Of a stretch of 33,090 nucleotides of DNA, positions 32,843-33,090 are shown piece after piece. The notes under the pieces are model-generated. The model did no database searches, had not been told where the DNA came from, and was given only the letters and a program-made list of their open reading frames with translations. Position numbers and translations under genes: made by a program. This DNA is from Actinomadura latina NBRC 106108 (lineage in GTDB: Bacteria; Actinomycetota; Actinomycetes; Streptosporangiales; Streptosporangiaceae): NCBI RefSeq assembly GCF_001552195.1, contig NZ_BCQS01000010.1, positions 1 to 33,090 of the forward strand, written 5' to 3'. Position 1 is the first letter of the stretch. Each line of letters opens with the position of its first letter.

Positions 32843-33090
32843 AGTCACCCCGGAGCGGGAAACGCGAGAGCGGGTCCGGCGCGGTGGGTGTCCGTTTCTT
32901 GAGAACTCAACAGCGTGTTAAAAGCCAGTGCCTTTATCGGCTCGGTCTTTCTTTTGGGGAGGGCTGGGTCGCCCCGTGTGCCATCTTCGGATGGTGGGGA
33001 TTTCTTTGAGGCAATGCTGTCCCTCTTTTGGGGGATGGTGATGCTGGGATTGTTTCCAAGGTTTGGCCGGCTGGGGTTCGCTCCCTGGTT
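32843..33090 (+). other. rRNA operon leader with conserved antitermination-type box
   Basis: Downstream of the promoters lies TTTCTTGAGAACTCAACAGCG at 32895-32915, with GTG after it. This box is conserved in the leaders of actinobacterial rRNA operons and is linked to antitermination and RNase III-type processing. The rest is a GC-poorer, T-rich leader that runs off the right edge; the 16S gene is expected just beyond. No mature rRNA sequence is visible inside the window. Confidence 0.75.

Overview
The window is chromosomal DNA of a GC-rich actinomycete. GC-dominated third codon positions, a stand-alone CIRCE-controlled groEL, DUF3263, DUF5959, SHOCT, mycosin-like protease and CysO-type genes, and an rRNA leader of the Streptomyces/Actinomadura kind all fit. 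I would guess Streptosporangiales (Actinomadura-like), but that genus call is inference. The order otsB ... otsA ... thrC-like, MoaD-like, groEL resembles, as I remember it, the otsA/otsB-thrC-groEL2 region of Streptomyces, so the core of the window looks vertically inherited.

Layout. (1) 1-1345: the edge of an old integrative element. It has the 3' end of a lower-GC gene coding W/L-rich helical repeats, a decayed tyrosine integrase, and the tRNA-Thr(TGU) that probably served as attachment site. (2) 1419-3053: a membrane-anchored XRE-type protein with a ricin-like exterior domain, divergent from a small secreted Ser/Thr-rich protein, with a strong inverted repeat between them. (3) 3179-7970: a cytochrome P450, then a drug-efflux MFS gene and a frameshifted FAD-linked oxidoreductase, divergent from a TetR regulator with three copies of a 17-bp operator. 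(4) 8001-13826: a GlsB-like membrane protein, a DUF485/acetate symporter pair, a mycosin-like membrane serine protease with a long unusual tail, a SHOCT protein and a MarR regulator. (5) 14092-17424: DUF3263 protein, otsB, a proline-rich single-pass membrane protein and a PadR regulator. (6) 17617-23983: a membrane Ser/Thr kinase divergent from an ECF sigma factor, a sulfotransferase, otsA and a CDF metal transporter. (7) 24103-25836: a SAM-I riboswitch, a threonine-synthase-like gene, a ubiquitin-like sulfur carrier gene and a terminator. (8) 25866-27683: small lineage-specific genes and a frameshifted pseudogene. (9) 27744-29624: groEL under two CIRCE operators. (10) 29625-31383: a long stretch with no convincing gene but with a 97-bp tandem repeat. 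(11) 31384-32388: a scramblase/LURP-one-like protein and a small membrane protein. (12) 32561-33090: three tandem promoters and the leader of an rRNA operon whose 16S gene lies beyond the right edge.

The most interesting functional unit is the riboswitch operon at 24103-25792. A SAM riboswitch should control methionine synthesis, not threonine synthesis. A threonine-synthase fold enzyme (which uses O-phosphohomoserine) encoded next to a CysO-like thiocarboxylate carrier therefore points to direct synthesis of homocysteine from O-phosphohomoserine and protein-bound sulfur. The two trehalose genes otsB and otsA are both present but about 6 kb apart and on opposite strands.
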